Under the pieces are notes generated by a model that ran no database searches, was not told the origin of the DNA, and was given only the letters and a program-made list of their open reading frames with translations. DNA of 64,000 nt from Bacillus sp. V2I10. GTDB lineage: Bacteria > Bacillota > Bacilli > Bacillales > Bacillaceae. This document shows positions 1 to 9,406 of the stretch, piece by piece (positions within the stretch are counted from its first letter, which is position 1; every line of letters begins with the position of its first letter). The translations under genes and the position numbers were made by a program. The stretch lies in NCBI RefSeq assembly GCF_030817055.1, contig NZ_JAUSYV010000001.1, forward strand, positions 272,001 through 336,000, read 5' to 3'.

Positions 1-553
<553 letters not shown>

Positions 554-657
554 AATTTGTGACTCAATTTGTTGCTGACTTAAAAATTTAAAACGTTTGG
601 TACGCTTTTGGTTTTGTTTAGTTTTCAAAGATCATTTGCTTCAAGAGCAGCTTTATA

Positions 658-686
658 ATAATAACAAATTCACTTTATTAAGTCAA
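658..686 (-). promoter_or_regulatory. rRNA operon promoter P2 (sigma-A)
   Basis: On the minus strand a TTGACT -35 (681-686) is followed after 17 bp by TATTAT (658-663), about 100 bp upstream of the 16S gene. It is the gene-proximal member of a tandem pair, the usual arrangement for Bacillus rRNA operons. Confidence 0.8.
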
Positions 687-745
687 GCACTCTTTTCAAC
701 TTTTTATTTTTGTGTTTGTCCGCTTTTTTTGCGGCAACGTTTAAT

Positions 746-774
746 AATATATCACCGCTAACACTTTTAAGCAA
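746..774 (-). promoter_or_regulatory. rRNA operon promoter P1 (sigma-A)
   Basis: TTGCTT (769-774), a 17-bp spacer and TATATT (746-751) on the minus strand form a second, upstream promoter for the rRNA operon. It sits immediately after the lysS terminator. Confidence 0.6.
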
Positions 775-782
775 GACTTTTT

Positions 783-831
783 TACAAAAAAATAAAATAA
801 AAAAACCTCCGTACTTGAACGGAGGTTTTTA
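783..831 (-). terminator. Intrinsic terminator after lysS
   Basis: An 11-bp perfect stem (arms AAAACCTCCGT and its complement, 6-nt loop) is followed on the minus strand by a long T-rich tract. It closes the long folate-to-lysS gene run just before the rRNA promoters. Confidence 0.9.
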
Positions 832-838
832 ACCGATA

Positions 839-2338
839 TTAACGATGTCTCATATGCGGGAATAACAATACATCCCTAATAGAAGATGAGTTTGTCAGAA
901 GCATAACAACACGGTCAATTCCGATTCCAAGACCGCCTGTTGGAGGCATTCCGTATTCCAAAGCTTCAATGAAGTCTTCGTCCATCATATGCGCTTCGTC
1001 ATTTCCTTGTTCTCTTTCTTGAAGCTGTGCTTCAAAGCGCTCTTTTTGATCGATTGGATCATTGAGTTCTGTAAATGCGTTCGCATGCTCGCGCGCTACA
1101 ATGAATAATTCAAAACGATCAGTGAAACGAGGATCTTCATCATTCTTTTTCGCAAGAGGAGAGATTTCAACAGGATGACCAAAGATAAATGTCGGTTCAA
1201 TTAAATGCTCTTCTACTTTTTGCTCAAAAAATTCATTGATGATATGGCCTACAGTCATGTTTTTGTTAATTTCAACATTATGCTCCGCTGCATGTGCACG
1301 CGCTTCTTCCACGGTCATTTCCTGCCAGAAGTCTACACCTGTACGTTCTTTGATTGCATCAACCATGTGCAGTCTTGTCCACTCAGGCTGAAGATCAATC
1401 TCATATTCGCCATAAGTCACTTTTGTAGATCCAGTTACCTCTTTTGCAATATGAGCAATGAGATTTTCGGTTAATGACATGATGTCTCTATAGTCTGCAT
1501 AAGCCTCATAAAGCTCAATCATCGTGAATTCCGGGTTATGGCGCGTAGAAATTCCTTCGTTTCTGTATACACGGCCGATTTCATATACTTTTTCCATTCC
1601 GCCCACAATTAGTCTCTTCAAATGAAGCTCAATCGCGATGCGCATGTACAATTGCATATCAAGTGCGTTGTGATGCGTTACAAACGGACGTGCTGATGCT
1701 CCGCCTGCAATTGTATGCATAGTTGGTGTTTCGACCTCTAAGTATCCGTTTTGGTCCAAATAACGGCGCATAGACTGAATGATCTTGCTTCGTGCAATAA
1801 ATGTGCTTTTGCTTTCGTCGTTCATGATTAAATCAAGGTATCTTTGACGGTAGCGCTGCTCGATGTCTTTTAAGCCATGAAATTTGTCTGGAAGAGGACG
1901 CAACGATTTTGTCAGCAATTCAAAGCTTGTGACTTTAATAGAAAGCTCGCCCACTTTTGTTTTGAACATAACTCCTGTAACACCGACAATATCCCCTAAG
2001 TCAGCTGTAGTAAAAAGCTCATACTGCTCATCGCCTACAGCATCTTTACGCACATAGATCTGAATTTGCCCTTCAATGTCTTTAATGTGCGCAAATCCCG
2101 CTTTGCCTTTGCCGCGCTTGGTCATGATTCTTCCGGCAAGCGTAACAGAAATTTCTCTTTCTTCAAGATCTTCTTTTGAAATTTCACCGTACTCTCGCAC
2201 CAATTGTGCTGTATAACCTGTACGCTCGAAGCGTTTGCCGAATGGATCCAAACCTTTTTCGCGAAGTGTATGTAGTTTTTCCCGTCTTACTTTCAGCTGG
2301 TCATTCAGTTCTTCGTGGGTTAATTCTTCGTGACTCAA
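839..2338 (-). CDS. lysS: Lysyl-tRNA synthetase, class II
   Basis: Charges tRNA-Lys with lysine in the cytoplasm. The 499-residue protein has the usual class II LysRS plan: an N-terminal OB-fold anticodon-binding domain (about residues 55-165) and a catalytic core with motif 2 (YRNEGISTRHNPEFT) and motif 3 (GLGIGIDRVVML near the C-terminus). Length and sequence are those of Bacillus LysS throughout. Translation most likely starts at a TTG codon at 2338, preceded by AGGAG; no ATG in frame fits better. It is the last gene of the folate-dusB-lysS run and is followed by a strong terminator. A small terminator-like hairpin separates it from dusB, so it may also have its own transcription start. 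Confidence 0.97.
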   Translation of the reverse strand: MSHEELTHEELNDQLKVRREKLHTLREKGLDPFGKRFERTGYTAQLVREYGEISKEDLEEREISVTLAGRIMTKRGKGKAGFAHIKDIEGQIQIYVRKDAVGDEQYELFTTADLGDIVGVTGVMFKTKVGELSIKVTSFELLTKSLRPLPDKFHGLKDIEQRYRQRYLDLIMNDESKSTFIARSKIIQSMRRYLDQNGYLEVETPTMHTIAGGASARPFVTHHNALDMQLYMRIAIELHLKRLIVGGMEKVYEIGRVYRNEGISTRHNPEFTMIELYEAYADYRDIMSLTENLIAHIAKEVTGSTKVTYGEYEIDLQPEWTRLHMVDAIKERTGVDFWQEMTVEEARAHAAEHNVEINKNMTVGHIINEFFEQKVEEHLIEPTFIFGHPVEISPLAKKNDEDPRFTDRFELFIVAREHANAFTELNDPIDQKERFEAQLQEREQGNDEAHMMDEDFIEALEYGMPPTGGLGIGIDRVVMLLTNSSSIRDVLLFPHMRHR

Positions 2339-2371
2339 AAAAATCAGCTCCTATTCTATTATTTACGAACG

Positions 2372-2404
2372 AAAGCAGAAAAACTGCCAGTTCAAACTGG
2401 CAGT
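2372..2404 (-). terminator. Hairpin/terminator between dusB and lysS
   Basis: The arms ACTGCCAG and CTGGCAGT (2383-2404, 6-nt loop) are perfect and run into a short T stretch on the minus strand. The U-tract is brief, so readthrough into lysS is likely. Confidence 0.6.
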
Positions 2405-2430
2405 ATGCAATCGCTGCGTTGAAAGACAGA

Positions 2431-3432
2431 TTATCCTGCCTGAATGCTGTTTTGTTGTTTTGCTTCTACCTCTAAAATAAACTCATCAAGCAAGTTTACA
2501 AGCTCATCTCTTGTATCCATTGTATTAATGGCGTTTCTTACGATGGCGTTGCCGCGGATTCCTTTAAGGTACCATGCAGCATGCTTTCTCATTTCTCTGA
2601 CAGCTACCGTTTCACCTTTTAATGCAATCAAGCGGTCTAAGTGAAGCTTGCACACATCCATTTTTTCGCGTACAGACGGCTCACCGATCAATTCTCCTGT
2701 ATCCAGATACTGAACTGTACGATAGATCATCCATGGGTTTCCAAGTGCTGCACGGCCAATCATGACGCCATCAACACCTGTTTCATCAAGCATTCTTTTT
2801 GCATCTTGAGGTGTTTGGACATCACCATTTCCGATAACGGGAATATTGACAGATTGTTTAACTTCTTTAATGATATCCCAATTTGCCGTTCCTTCATACA
2901 TTTGAACTCTTGTGCGGCCATGAAGCGCTACAGCTTTTCCGCCCGCTCTTTCAACTGCTTGAGCATTTCTGACAGCATAGATATGTTTGTCATCCCAGCC
3001 CATGCGCATTTTAACAGTAACAGGTTTATCTACTGCATCAACAACAGCTGAAACCATGTCATAAATTTTGTCCGGATCAAGTAGCCATCTTGCACCTGCA
3101 TCACATTTCGTAATCTTAGGTACAGGGCACCCCATATTGATATCAATAATATCTGCAGTCGTATTCTTCTCAACGAATTTAGCTGCTTCTACCAGCGTAT
3201 CTTTTTCGCCTCCGAAAATTTGAAGGCTTAATGGTTTTTCGCGTTCATCAATATACAGCATGCCCATTGTTTTGGCATTGTTATAAAGGATCGCTTTATC
3301 GCTGACCATTTCAGCACAAACAAGACCCGCTCCAAATTCTTTTACTGTCAGACGGAATGCAGAGTTGCAGACTCCAGCCATCGGCGCAAGAACAACGCGG
3401 TTTTTCATTTGAATATCGCCTATTTTAAACAT
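2431..3432 (-). CDS. dusB: tRNA-dihydrouridine synthase
   Basis: FMN-dependent reduction of specific uridines to dihydrouridine in tRNA. The 333-residue protein has the TIM-barrel start (VVLAPMAGVCNSAFR, residues 14-28), the catalytic-cysteine segment NMGCPVPKITKCDAGA (about 98-113), the FMN-binding VKMRMGWDD, and GNGDV followed by GVMIGRAALGNPW. It corresponds to B. subtilis yacF/dusB by position between yazB and lysS. The ATG start has a strong AGGAGG 7 bases upstream. Confidence 0.95.
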   Translation of the reverse strand: MFKIGDIQMKNRVVLAPMAGVCNSAFRLTVKEFGAGLVCAEMVSDKAILYNNAKTMGMLYIDEREKPLSLQIFGGEKDTLVEAAKFVEKNTTADIIDINMGCPVPKITKCDAGARWLLDPDKIYDMVSAVVDAVDKPVTVKMRMGWDDKHIYAVRNAQAVERAGGKAVALHGRTRVQMYEGTANWDIIKEVKQSVNIPVIGNGDVQTPQDAKRMLDETGVDGVMIGRAALGNPWMIYRTVQYLDTGELIGEPSVREKMDVCKLHLDRLIALKGETVAVREMRKHAAWYLKGIRGNAIVRNAINTMDTRDELVNLLDEFILEVEAKQQNSIQAG

Positions 3433-3454
3433 TATTTGACCTCCTTTCTACGAT

Positions 3455-3661
3455 TCAATCTCTTGGTGATAATTCTTCTATGGTGACGTTCAGCGCGGCG
3501 GCTACTTCTTGTATCAACTGATCATTCGGCAGTCTGTTTCCCCGTTCAACTTCACCTAAAACAGAAACAGAAATACCCAGGTCTTTTGCAAAGCCTTCTT
3601 GAGTATATCCTTTTAGCTTTCGAAAAGCGCGAATACGTCTTCCCCATTTTTCTGCTTCCAT
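3455..3661 (-). CDS. yazB: Small XRE-family HTH protein
   Basis: A 68-residue protein consisting almost entirely of one Cro/C1-type helix-turn-helix domain: IRAFRKLKGYTQEGFAKDLG (helices 1-2), then ISVSVLGEVERGNRLP (recognition helix). It starts inside the 3' end of folK (49-nt overlap), so translation is probably coupled. Position and size match B. subtilis YazB. Its target and function are not known; a regulatory role in the folate operon would be a guess from location. Confidence 0.9.
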   Translation of the reverse strand: MEAEKWGRRIRAFRKLKGYTQEGFAKDLGISVSVLGEVERGNRLPNDQLIQEVAAALNVTIEELSPRD

Positions 3662-4137
3662 ATTCGTACTCCTTTTTTATCTGTTAATTGATCTATAATC
3701 ATCGAAAGCGGCTGCTCGCTGTTTGGAATACTTATATCTGGTTGTATCTCATAAAGCGGTATTAATACGAACGAGCGTTCTAACATCCTTGGGTGAGGAA
3801 TAATTAGGTGCTCTGTTTCAATATTTTCGTGATTAAACAATAAAATGTCAAGGTCTAAAGTTCGCGGACCCCATTTTAATTCTCTTTTTCTGCCAAGCTC
3901 TTTTTCAATCTCCTGCATGACAGCCAGCAGCTGAAACGCTGATAATTCTGTGCGGACGGAGAGCACCATGTTCAAAAATGCATCCTGATCCACGTACCCG
4001 ACTGGATCTGTTTCATAAATAGAGGAAATATTTTCTACCTCTATAGCTGGATGCTCGTGTAAGCTTAGGATGGCATCTTTTACATAACGCTCTCTGTCTC
4101 CTATATTAGATCCAAGTGCAAGAAAGGCCTTGTTCAT
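3613..4137 (-). CDS. folK: 6-hydroxymethyl-7,8-dihydropterin pyrophosphokinase
   Basis: Transfers pyrophosphate from ATP to hydroxymethyl-dihydropterin, the step before dihydropteroate synthesis. The 174-residue protein starts with ALGSNIGDRERYVKDAI and carries the HPPK signature GPRTLDLDILLF (about residues 91-102) with the Mg-binding aspartates. The start ATG overlaps the folB stop by 4 bases, and the 3' end overlaps yazB. All neighbours upstream are folate or PABA genes. Confidence 0.97.
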   Translation of the reverse strand: MNKAFLALGSNIGDRERYVKDAILSLHEHPAIEVENISSIYETDPVGYVDQDAFLNMVLSVRTELSAFQLLAVMQEIEKELGRKRELKWGPRTLDLDILLFNHENIETEHLIIPHPRMLERSFVLIPLYEIQPDISIPNSEQPLSMIIDQLTDKKGVRIWKQKNGEDVFALFES

Positions 4138-4496
4138 GTCCGGCCTCTTTTGATTTCAACCGAAACATGCTGATAATGCCCCGGGATTGGAGGATCTGGC
4201 TTGTACAGCTTTACTGTGCAATTAATCACCTGCTGAAATTCCTTCAGCACTTGCTCCGCTATCTTTTCCGCAACAGACTCCACAAGCTTATACGGCTTCC
4301 CTTCAGCAATGTTTTTGCAGATGTGATAGAGAGAAGCATAATTTACTGTATGCTGAAGATCATCTGTCCGTCCGGCTTCCCGCAAATCAAGCTCGACCGT
4401 AAGATCCGCGCGAAACCGCTGGCCTAGTTTCGTTTCTTCTGAGAATACACCGTGATACCCGTAGAATTCCATTCCGCTCACAACAATTTTATCCAT
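4134..4496 (-). CDS. folB: Dihydroneopterin aldolase
   Basis: Cleaves 7,8-dihydroneopterin to hydroxymethyl-dihydropterin and glycolaldehyde. I start it at the ATG at 4496 (MDKIVVSGMEFYGYHGVF), which matches the family start, has an AAAGGGG element upstream and overlaps the folP stop by 8 bases; the frame extends 10 codons further up but without a better site. The resulting 120 residues are the normal length. Conserved parts seen are FYGYHGVF near the N-terminus and the C-terminal KPDPPIPGHY with the catalytic-lysine region. Confidence 0.95.
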   Translation of the reverse strand: MDKIVVSGMEFYGYHGVFSEETKLGQRFRADLTVELDLREAGRTDDLQHTVNYASLYHICKNIAEGKPYKLVESVAEKIAEQVLKEFQQVINCTVKLYKPDPPIPGHYQHVSVEIKRGRT

Positions 4497-5346
4497 GAAC
4501 AGCCGCCCCTTTTCCAAGCATCGCATCCATCATCCTTGCCATCCTTGCAATACCCTGGACATCATGCACACGCACAATGCTGCACCCTTTTTCAATGCCG
4601 AGGCACACGGTCGCGCCCGTCCCTTCCATTCTATCAGAAGGAGGGAGGTCAAGAATGCGGCCAATGAAGGATTTTCTTGATGTTCCTAAAAGGACCGGAT
4701 AGCCAAGCTTCGTAAATGTTTCAAGGTTTCTCATGACAACGAGGTTATCTTCCATCGTCTTTGCAAAACCTATACCCGGATCTAAAATAATCTTATCATC
4801 CTGTACACCCGCCCGCTTAACAATTTCAACACTTTCATTAAGATCGGCGATCATATCGGGAATCAGGCTGTCGTATTTCCGCTCTGGCCTATTGTGCATT
4901 AGAACAATAGGAACATTATACTTAGCCGCTACAGCAGCCATATTTGAATCTGCTTTAGCTCCCCATACATCGTTGATTATGGTCGCTCCTGCAAGTATGG
5001 CCTGTTCAGCCACATCCGCTTTATACGTATCAATAGATATTGGAACTTTGACGTCATTAGAAAGTTTTTCAATAATCGGAACCACTCTTTTGATCTCTTC
5101 AGCAGAATCAACATACTCTGCCCCAGGTCTTGTGGATTCCCCGCCAACATCAATAATATCCGCCCCGTTTGCAATCATCTCTTCTGCATGTGCAAGGGCA
5201 GAATCTATTTGATTAAATTTCCCTCCATCAGAAAAAGAGTCCGGAGTGAGGTTTAAGATTCCCATGATAAAGGTCTTTTCACTTAGGTTTAAATGATAAG
5301 GGCCGCATGATAGTTGTTTCTTATTGGCAAGTATAATCGTGTCCAT
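4489..5346 (-). CDS. folP: Dihydropteroate synthase
   Basis: Condenses hydroxymethyl-dihydropterin pyrophosphate with p-aminobenzoate; the sulfonamide target. The 285-residue TIM barrel shows both family signatures: MGILNLTPDSFSDGGKF (about residues 28-44) and DIIDVGGESTRPGAE (about 64-78), plus the C-terminal RVHDV (substrate-phosphate site). Usual length for the family. It lies between pabC and folB in the folate run (B. subtilis sul). Confidence 0.97.
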   Translation of the reverse strand: MDTIILANKKQLSCGPYHLNLSEKTFIMGILNLTPDSFSDGGKFNQIDSALAHAEEMIANGADIIDVGGESTRPGAEYVDSAEEIKRVVPIIEKLSNDVKVPISIDTYKADVAEQAILAGATIINDVWGAKADSNMAAVAAKYNVPIVLMHNRPERKYDSLIPDMIADLNESVEIVKRAGVQDDKIILDPGIGFAKTMEDNLVVMRNLETFTKLGYPVLLGTSRKSFIGRILDLPPSDRMEGTGATVCLGIEKGCSIVRVHDVQGIARMARMMDAMLGKGAAVHG

Positions 5347-5361
5347 CTTCTCATCAATCCT

Positions 5362-6225
5362 TTACAGCTCAAATCTGCTTTTCAGCAGCATTGTATTTTG
5401 CTTATACATCTTCTGTAGTGTTTGCGTAATTTCACCTTTTTTCCCTAAAAAAGATTGGGAACCAATTTCTTTTAAAGGAATGATCTCCTGAACAGAATTT
5501 ACCGCAAATACCTCATCAGCTTTTAGCAGCTTTTCTGTTGGATAGAAACCTTCCTCCGCTTGCAGGCCGATTTTTTCTAAACAGCGCATAATAAACTGGC
5601 GGGTAATCCCATTTAAAATACCAGTATCAATTGAAGGAGTATATACGATATGATTTTTTACCCAAAAAAGGTTAGATACAATTCCTTCTGCCACAAAACC
5701 TTCTTTTGTTAAAAAAATGCCTTCAATTGATAGGTCATTGCCAATTTCATGCTTGGCCAGAATATTATTAAGATAATGATGCGATTTCAGACGCTGCTCT
5801 CCCTCAGGGGTATTGCGCGGCAGCGATAAGATACGCCCGCTCTTTTCAAGGTTCTCAGGCATTTCAGGCAGCTTCCTCATAAAGAGCATCACAGTCGGCT
5901 CCATGTATTCTATTGCCCCAAAAGCAAACCCGCCGGCACCTGCTGAAACATTTAAACGAACGGAGACGTTCTCGTTCTCCAGCTGATTAAGGACAAGCAG
6001 CTTCTGAATCACATCCTCAATCTTAAGAGCGGATAGTTCTAAGCGGATGTGAAGCTCTTCCATGGCACCCTGCAGACGCTGCAAGTGATCGTCCAGCAAA
6101 AAAGGATGCCCCTTATACAGCCTGAATGTTTCAAATGCCCCTAATCCATACAAATATCCATGATCAAAAGGGGAGATTTTTGCTTCCTCTGCTTTTACAT
6201 AGTCTGAATTAAGGTAAATATACAT
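5362..6225 (-). CDS. pabC: Aminodeoxychorismate lyase (class IV PLP enzyme)
   Basis: Converts 4-amino-4-deoxychorismate to p-aminobenzoate and pyruvate. The 287-residue protein has the class IV aminotransferase fold: the N-terminal DHGYLYGLGAFETFRLY, the lysine-containing RLKSHHYLNNILAKHE segment, and EGIVSNLFWVKN followed by LNGITRQ. Family members differ little from D-amino-acid transaminases, but the position directly after pabA and before folP makes the lyase assignment secure. Confidence 0.93.
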   Translation of the reverse strand: MYIYLNSDYVKAEEAKISPFDHGYLYGLGAFETFRLYKGHPFLLDDHLQRLQGAMEELHIRLELSALKIEDVIQKLLVLNQLENENVSVRLNVSAGAGGFAFGAIEYMEPTVMLFMRKLPEMPENLEKSGRILSLPRNTPEGEQRLKSHHYLNNILAKHEIGNDLSIEGIFLTKEGFVAEGIVSNLFWVKNHIVYTPSIDTGILNGITRQFIMRCLEKIGLQAEEGFYPTEKLLKADEVFAVNSVQEIIPLKEIGSQSFLGKKGEITQTLQKMYKQNTMLLKSRFEL

Positions 6226-6229
6226 ATCG

Positions 6230-6817
6230 TTAAATCAGTTTTCTGGATGGCTGGTAGGTTTTTATAAAATTGCCCAGCAGATTTTTTCCGAAAGAAGTCA
6301 TAATCGATTCAGGATGAAATTGCACCCCTTCGATTGGAAGGGTTTTATGACGAATCGCCATAATTTCATCTTCATCTGTCCATGCTGTAATCTCAAAGCA
6401 GTCCGGCAATGTTTCTTTTTTCACAATTAATGAATGATAGCGCGTTGCGGTAAATGGATTTTCTATATCCTGAAAGACTGTTTTTTCATCATGATGCATC
6501 TCGGATGTTTTGCCATGCATTAATCGTTCTGCACGGACTACGTCACCGCCAAATACCTGCGCAATGGATTGATGACCAAGGCATACTCCAAAAATAGGAA
6601 TTTTCCCTGCGAAGTGTTCTATGGCTGCTAGACTGATTCCCGCTTCGTTAGGACTGCACGGCCCTGGTGAAATCATTAAGAAATCCGGAGCAAGCTCTTC
6701 CATTTCAGCTAAAGTAATTTCATCATTCCTGCGGACAACCAGCTCTTCACCAAGCTCACCTAAATACTGCACTAAATTGAATGTAAATGAATCATAATTA
6801 TCAATCATTAAAATCAT
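6230..6817 (-). CDS. pabA: Aminodeoxychorismate/anthranilate synthase glutamine amidotransferase subunit
   Basis: Provides ammonia from glutamine to PabB. This 195-residue class I glutamine amidotransferase has the oxyanion segment SPGPCSPNEAG, the catalytic cysteine in GVCLGHQS (Cys79) and the His-Glu pair in VQFHPES. In B. subtilis the equivalent protein also serves tryptophan synthesis (TrpG); the same dual use is likely here but cannot be shown without the trp locus. The start ATG overlaps the pabB stop by 4 bases (ATGA), implying coupled synthesis of the two subunits. Confidence 0.95.
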   Translation of the reverse strand: MILMIDNYDSFTFNLVQYLGELGEELVVRRNDEITLAEMEELAPDFLMISPGPCSPNEAGISLAAIEHFAGKIPIFGVCLGHQSIAQVFGGDVVRAERLMHGKTSEMHHDEKTVFQDIENPFTATRYHSLIVKKETLPDCFEITAWTDEDEIMAIRHKTLPIEGVQFHPESIMTSFGKNLLGNFIKTYQPSRKLI

Positions 6818-8244
6818 CTTTCTCTCACCTCTGCTGTCATATTCTCTTCTTCACTCAGCTCTTTTGCTCTCAATAAGGCCTGCGCCTTTTTTAATGACTC
6901 TTTGTATTCATGTTTCGGATTTGAGTCGATTACGATCCCCGCTCCTGACTGGATGTAGGCATGTCCATCCTTTGCAAGCAGTGTGCGGATGACAATGTTC
7001 AGCTCCATATCTCCATTATATCCAATCCAGCCGATGGAGCCAGTATAAATGCCTCTTCGAGACGGTTCTAGTTCTTCAATAATTTCCATCGTTCTTATTT
7101 TTGGCGCTCCTGTTATCGTGCCGCCAGGAAAAACACCTTTAAAAACATCGATATAGTCTTTGCCTTCAGCTAATGTTCCTTGTACATTTGAAACAATGTG
7201 CATAACATGCGAATATTTTTCAATAACCATAAACTCGTTTACTTCCACTGTTCCGTACTTGCACACTCTTCCTAAGTCATTTCTCTCGAGATCGACGAGC
7301 ATGACATGTTCTGCCCGTTCCTTCTCATTTTGAATCAGTTCATTTGCAAGCTTTGTATCTTCCTCTTCATTTCCCCCTCTCGACCTAGTTCCTGCGATTG
7401 GGCGCGTGCTTGCTTTTTCTCCATCAATCTTCACTAAAAGCTCTGGAGAGCCGCTGACAATCTGGAAATCCTTCAATTCCAGATAAGCCATGTAAGGAGA
7501 AGGATTTAATTCTCTTAGCGTTTCATAAATCTTAAGCGGATGAACACCTAACGGCTCGGTTTGCCTTACGGATAAGTTTACTTGAAAAACATCGCCGCTC
7601 TCTATATATTCTTTGATTTTCTCTACTGCTTCCATAAAAGATTCTTTAGTAAAAGCACCCTGCAGCGCATCCCTTTCAGGCACGGCCGGTTTATGAGTAA
7701 ATGGCTCAGAACGCACCTCAGTCCAGCTTCGCTCCATTTCAGCAATACGCCTCTTAGCCTCTTCTACTTCATTATCCTGACTGTAATGGGTAATAAACCA
7801 AACCTCACGCATTTGGTGATCATAAACAGCAAGATCATCAAACAGCAGGAAAAACAAATCAGGCGTTTCTAGATCATCTTCTGAATGCTGTTCCAGTTTT
7901 TCAAAATATCTTACACAATCGTAGCTGAAAAAACCAATGGCTCCTCCCTGAAAATCCGGAAGCTCTTCGTCTTTAACAGATTTATAAGCAGAAAACCAAT
8001 CTCTGAATGTATCGAGCAGATTCCCATTCCGTTCTTCTTCCGTATCATTCGACTGTATGGTTAAAACAGAATCTTTCCCTCTTACAATCGCTGCAGGCTT
8101 CAGTCCTGCAATGCTGTACCGTCCGCCTCTGCCGCTTTCTAAGAATGCATGATACTCCTCATGTTTAGAAAGATGCTGATATTGTTTAAAGAAATCAAGA
8201 TTGTATTCCGCTTTTTTTGCAATCGGCTTTCTCTCAAGATGCAT
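6814..8244 (-). CDS. pabB: Aminodeoxychorismate synthase component I
   Basis: Aminates chorismate to 4-amino-4-deoxychorismate using ammonia from PabA. The 476-residue chorismate-binding protein has the C-terminal synthase domain with GDVFQVNLS, the SPELLV segment, RPIAGTRSRG and the signature FPGGTITGAPKIRTMEII. It is the first gene of the folate operon; AAGGAGAGGG lies just before the start codon. The cysK terminator is immediately upstream, so a promoter must lie in 8245-8345, although I see no convincing hexamer pair there. Confidence 0.95.
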   Translation of the reverse strand: MHLERKPIAKKAEYNLDFFKQYQHLSKHEEYHAFLESGRGGRYSIAGLKPAAIVRGKDSVLTIQSNDTEEERNGNLLDTFRDWFSAYKSVKDEELPDFQGGAIGFFSYDCVRYFEKLEQHSEDDLETPDLFFLLFDDLAVYDHQMREVWFITHYSQDNEVEEAKRRIAEMERSWTEVRSEPFTHKPAVPERDALQGAFTKESFMEAVEKIKEYIESGDVFQVNLSVRQTEPLGVHPLKIYETLRELNPSPYMAYLELKDFQIVSGSPELLVKIDGEKASTRPIAGTRSRGGNEEEDTKLANELIQNEKERAEHVMLVDLERNDLGRVCKYGTVEVNEFMVIEKYSHVMHIVSNVQGTLAEGKDYIDVFKGVFPGGTITGAPKIRTMEIIEELEPSRRGIYTGSIGWIGYNGDMELNIVIRTLLAKDGHAYIQSGAGIVIDSNPKHEYKESLKKAQALLRAKELSEEENMTAEVRER

Positions 8245-8345
8245 CTGTACCCTCTCCTTAAAAACTCATACATTCATTTTACCTAAAACACAGGAAGATT
8301 ACATGATGAAAATATTGAAAGGAGAGGAAACTAAAGAGACAATAT

Positions 8346-8376
8346 AGAAAAAAACAGCCCGAAGGCTGTTTTTATT
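8346..8376 (-). terminator. Intrinsic terminator after cysK
   Basis: A perfect AACAGCC/GGCTGTT stem with a TTCG tetraloop is followed by a T-rich tract on the minus strand, directly after the cysK stop codon. Confidence 0.93.
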
Positions 8377-8377
8377 T

Positions 8378-9301
8378 TTAATCGAATTGATAAAGCGGAG
8401 TGCTTAAGTATCTTTCGCCGTTGCTTGGAATGATGGCCAGAACTTTTTTGCCTTTTCCTAATTCTTTCGCAACCTGCAATGCAGCTTTAATGGCTGCACC
8501 AGAAGAAATTCCTCCGAGCAAACCTTCTTCTTTAGCTGCTTGGCGGGCAACCTCAAATGCTTCTTCATTTTTGACGGTAATGACTCCATCGTAAATGTCT
8601 GTTTTTAAGATATCAGGCACAAATCCGGCGCCGATACCCTGAATTTTATGAGGGCCCGGTTTACCGCCAGACAATACCGGTGAGTCTGAAGGCTCAACTG
8701 CATAAATCTTGATGTCTGGATAAGCTTCCTTAAGTACTTGGCCTGCACCAGTGATTGTACCGCCTGTTCCGATACCTGCAATAAATGCATCAAGCTGATC
8801 GCCCATTTGGCTCACAATTTCAGGACCTGTTGTTCTACGGTGAACTTCAGGATTCGCTTCATTTTTAAATTGCTGAGGCATGAAGTAACCATGTTCTTTA
8901 GAAAGTTCCTCAGCTTTGCGAATGGCTCCGCCCATTCCTTCAGGACCTGGTGTAAGCACAAGCTCCGCTCCATATGCTTTTAAAAGATTACGGCGCTCCA
9001 TACTCATAGTCTCAGGCATAACCAAAATAGTCTTAATGCCTTTAGCAGCAGCTACCATGGCTAAGCCGATTCCTGTATTGCCGCTTGTTGGTTCAATAAT
9101 CGTATCTCCGGCTTTAAGAAGACCCTTTTCTTCAGCTGCCTCAATCATTGCAAGTGCAATCCGGTCTTTTACGCTGCTTCCCGGGTTCATAAACTCAAGC
9201 TTCAAATAAACATCAGCGCTACCCTCTTCTACGATTCGATTTAACTTCACTATCGGTGTTTCCCCAATCAGTTCGTGTATTGAATTTGCAACACGCGTCA
9301 A
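8378..9301 (-). CDS. cysK: Cysteine synthase A (O-acetylserine sulfhydrylase)
   Basis: PLP-dependent synthesis of cysteine from O-acetylserine and sulfide. It shows GETPIVKLN, the PLP lysine in PGSSVKDR (Lys45 with the start used here), the substrate loop PTSGNTGIG and the phosphate-binding GIGTGGTITG. I place the start at a TTG at 9301 (MTRVANSI), which has AGAGGTGG upstream and matches the family; a GTG three codons earlier has no spaced ribosome site. It has its own promoter and terminator, so it is probably monocistronic. Confidence 0.95.
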   Translation of the reverse strand: MTRVANSIHELIGETPIVKLNRIVEEGSADVYLKLEFMNPGSSVKDRIALAMIEAAEEKGLLKAGDTIIEPTSGNTGIGLAMVAAAKGIKTILVMPETMSMERRNLLKAYGAELVLTPGPEGMGGAIRKAEELSKEHGYFMPQQFKNEANPEVHRRTTGPEIVSQMGDQLDAFIAGIGTGGTITGAGQVLKEAYPDIKIYAVEPSDSPVLSGGKPGPHKIQGIGAGFVPDILKTDIYDGVITVKNEEAFEVARQAAKEEGLLGGISSGAAIKAALQVAKELGKGKKVLAIIPSNGERYLSTPLYQFD

Positions 9302-9345
9302 TCTGACCACCTCTATTTCCGAGTATTTTTATTGGCTTTAAAAAG

Positions 9346-9375
9346 AATGTACCAAAACTCAGTCTGAATTGTCAA
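9346..9375 (-). promoter_or_regulatory. cysK promoter (sigma-A)
   Basis: A consensus TTGACA -35 (9370-9375), an 18-bp spacer and TACATT (9346-9351) read towards cysK. In B. subtilis cysK is repressed by CymR; I could not identify a CymR site with confidence. Confidence 0.7.
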
Positions 9376-9406
9376 TCTTTTCTTACTTCTCGGATAGGCA
9401 AACTGC

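Noticed and set aside
9302..9406. CymR operator before cysK
   Set aside because: The region downstream of the promoter is only loosely similar to the remembered motif, and I could not place it with confidence.
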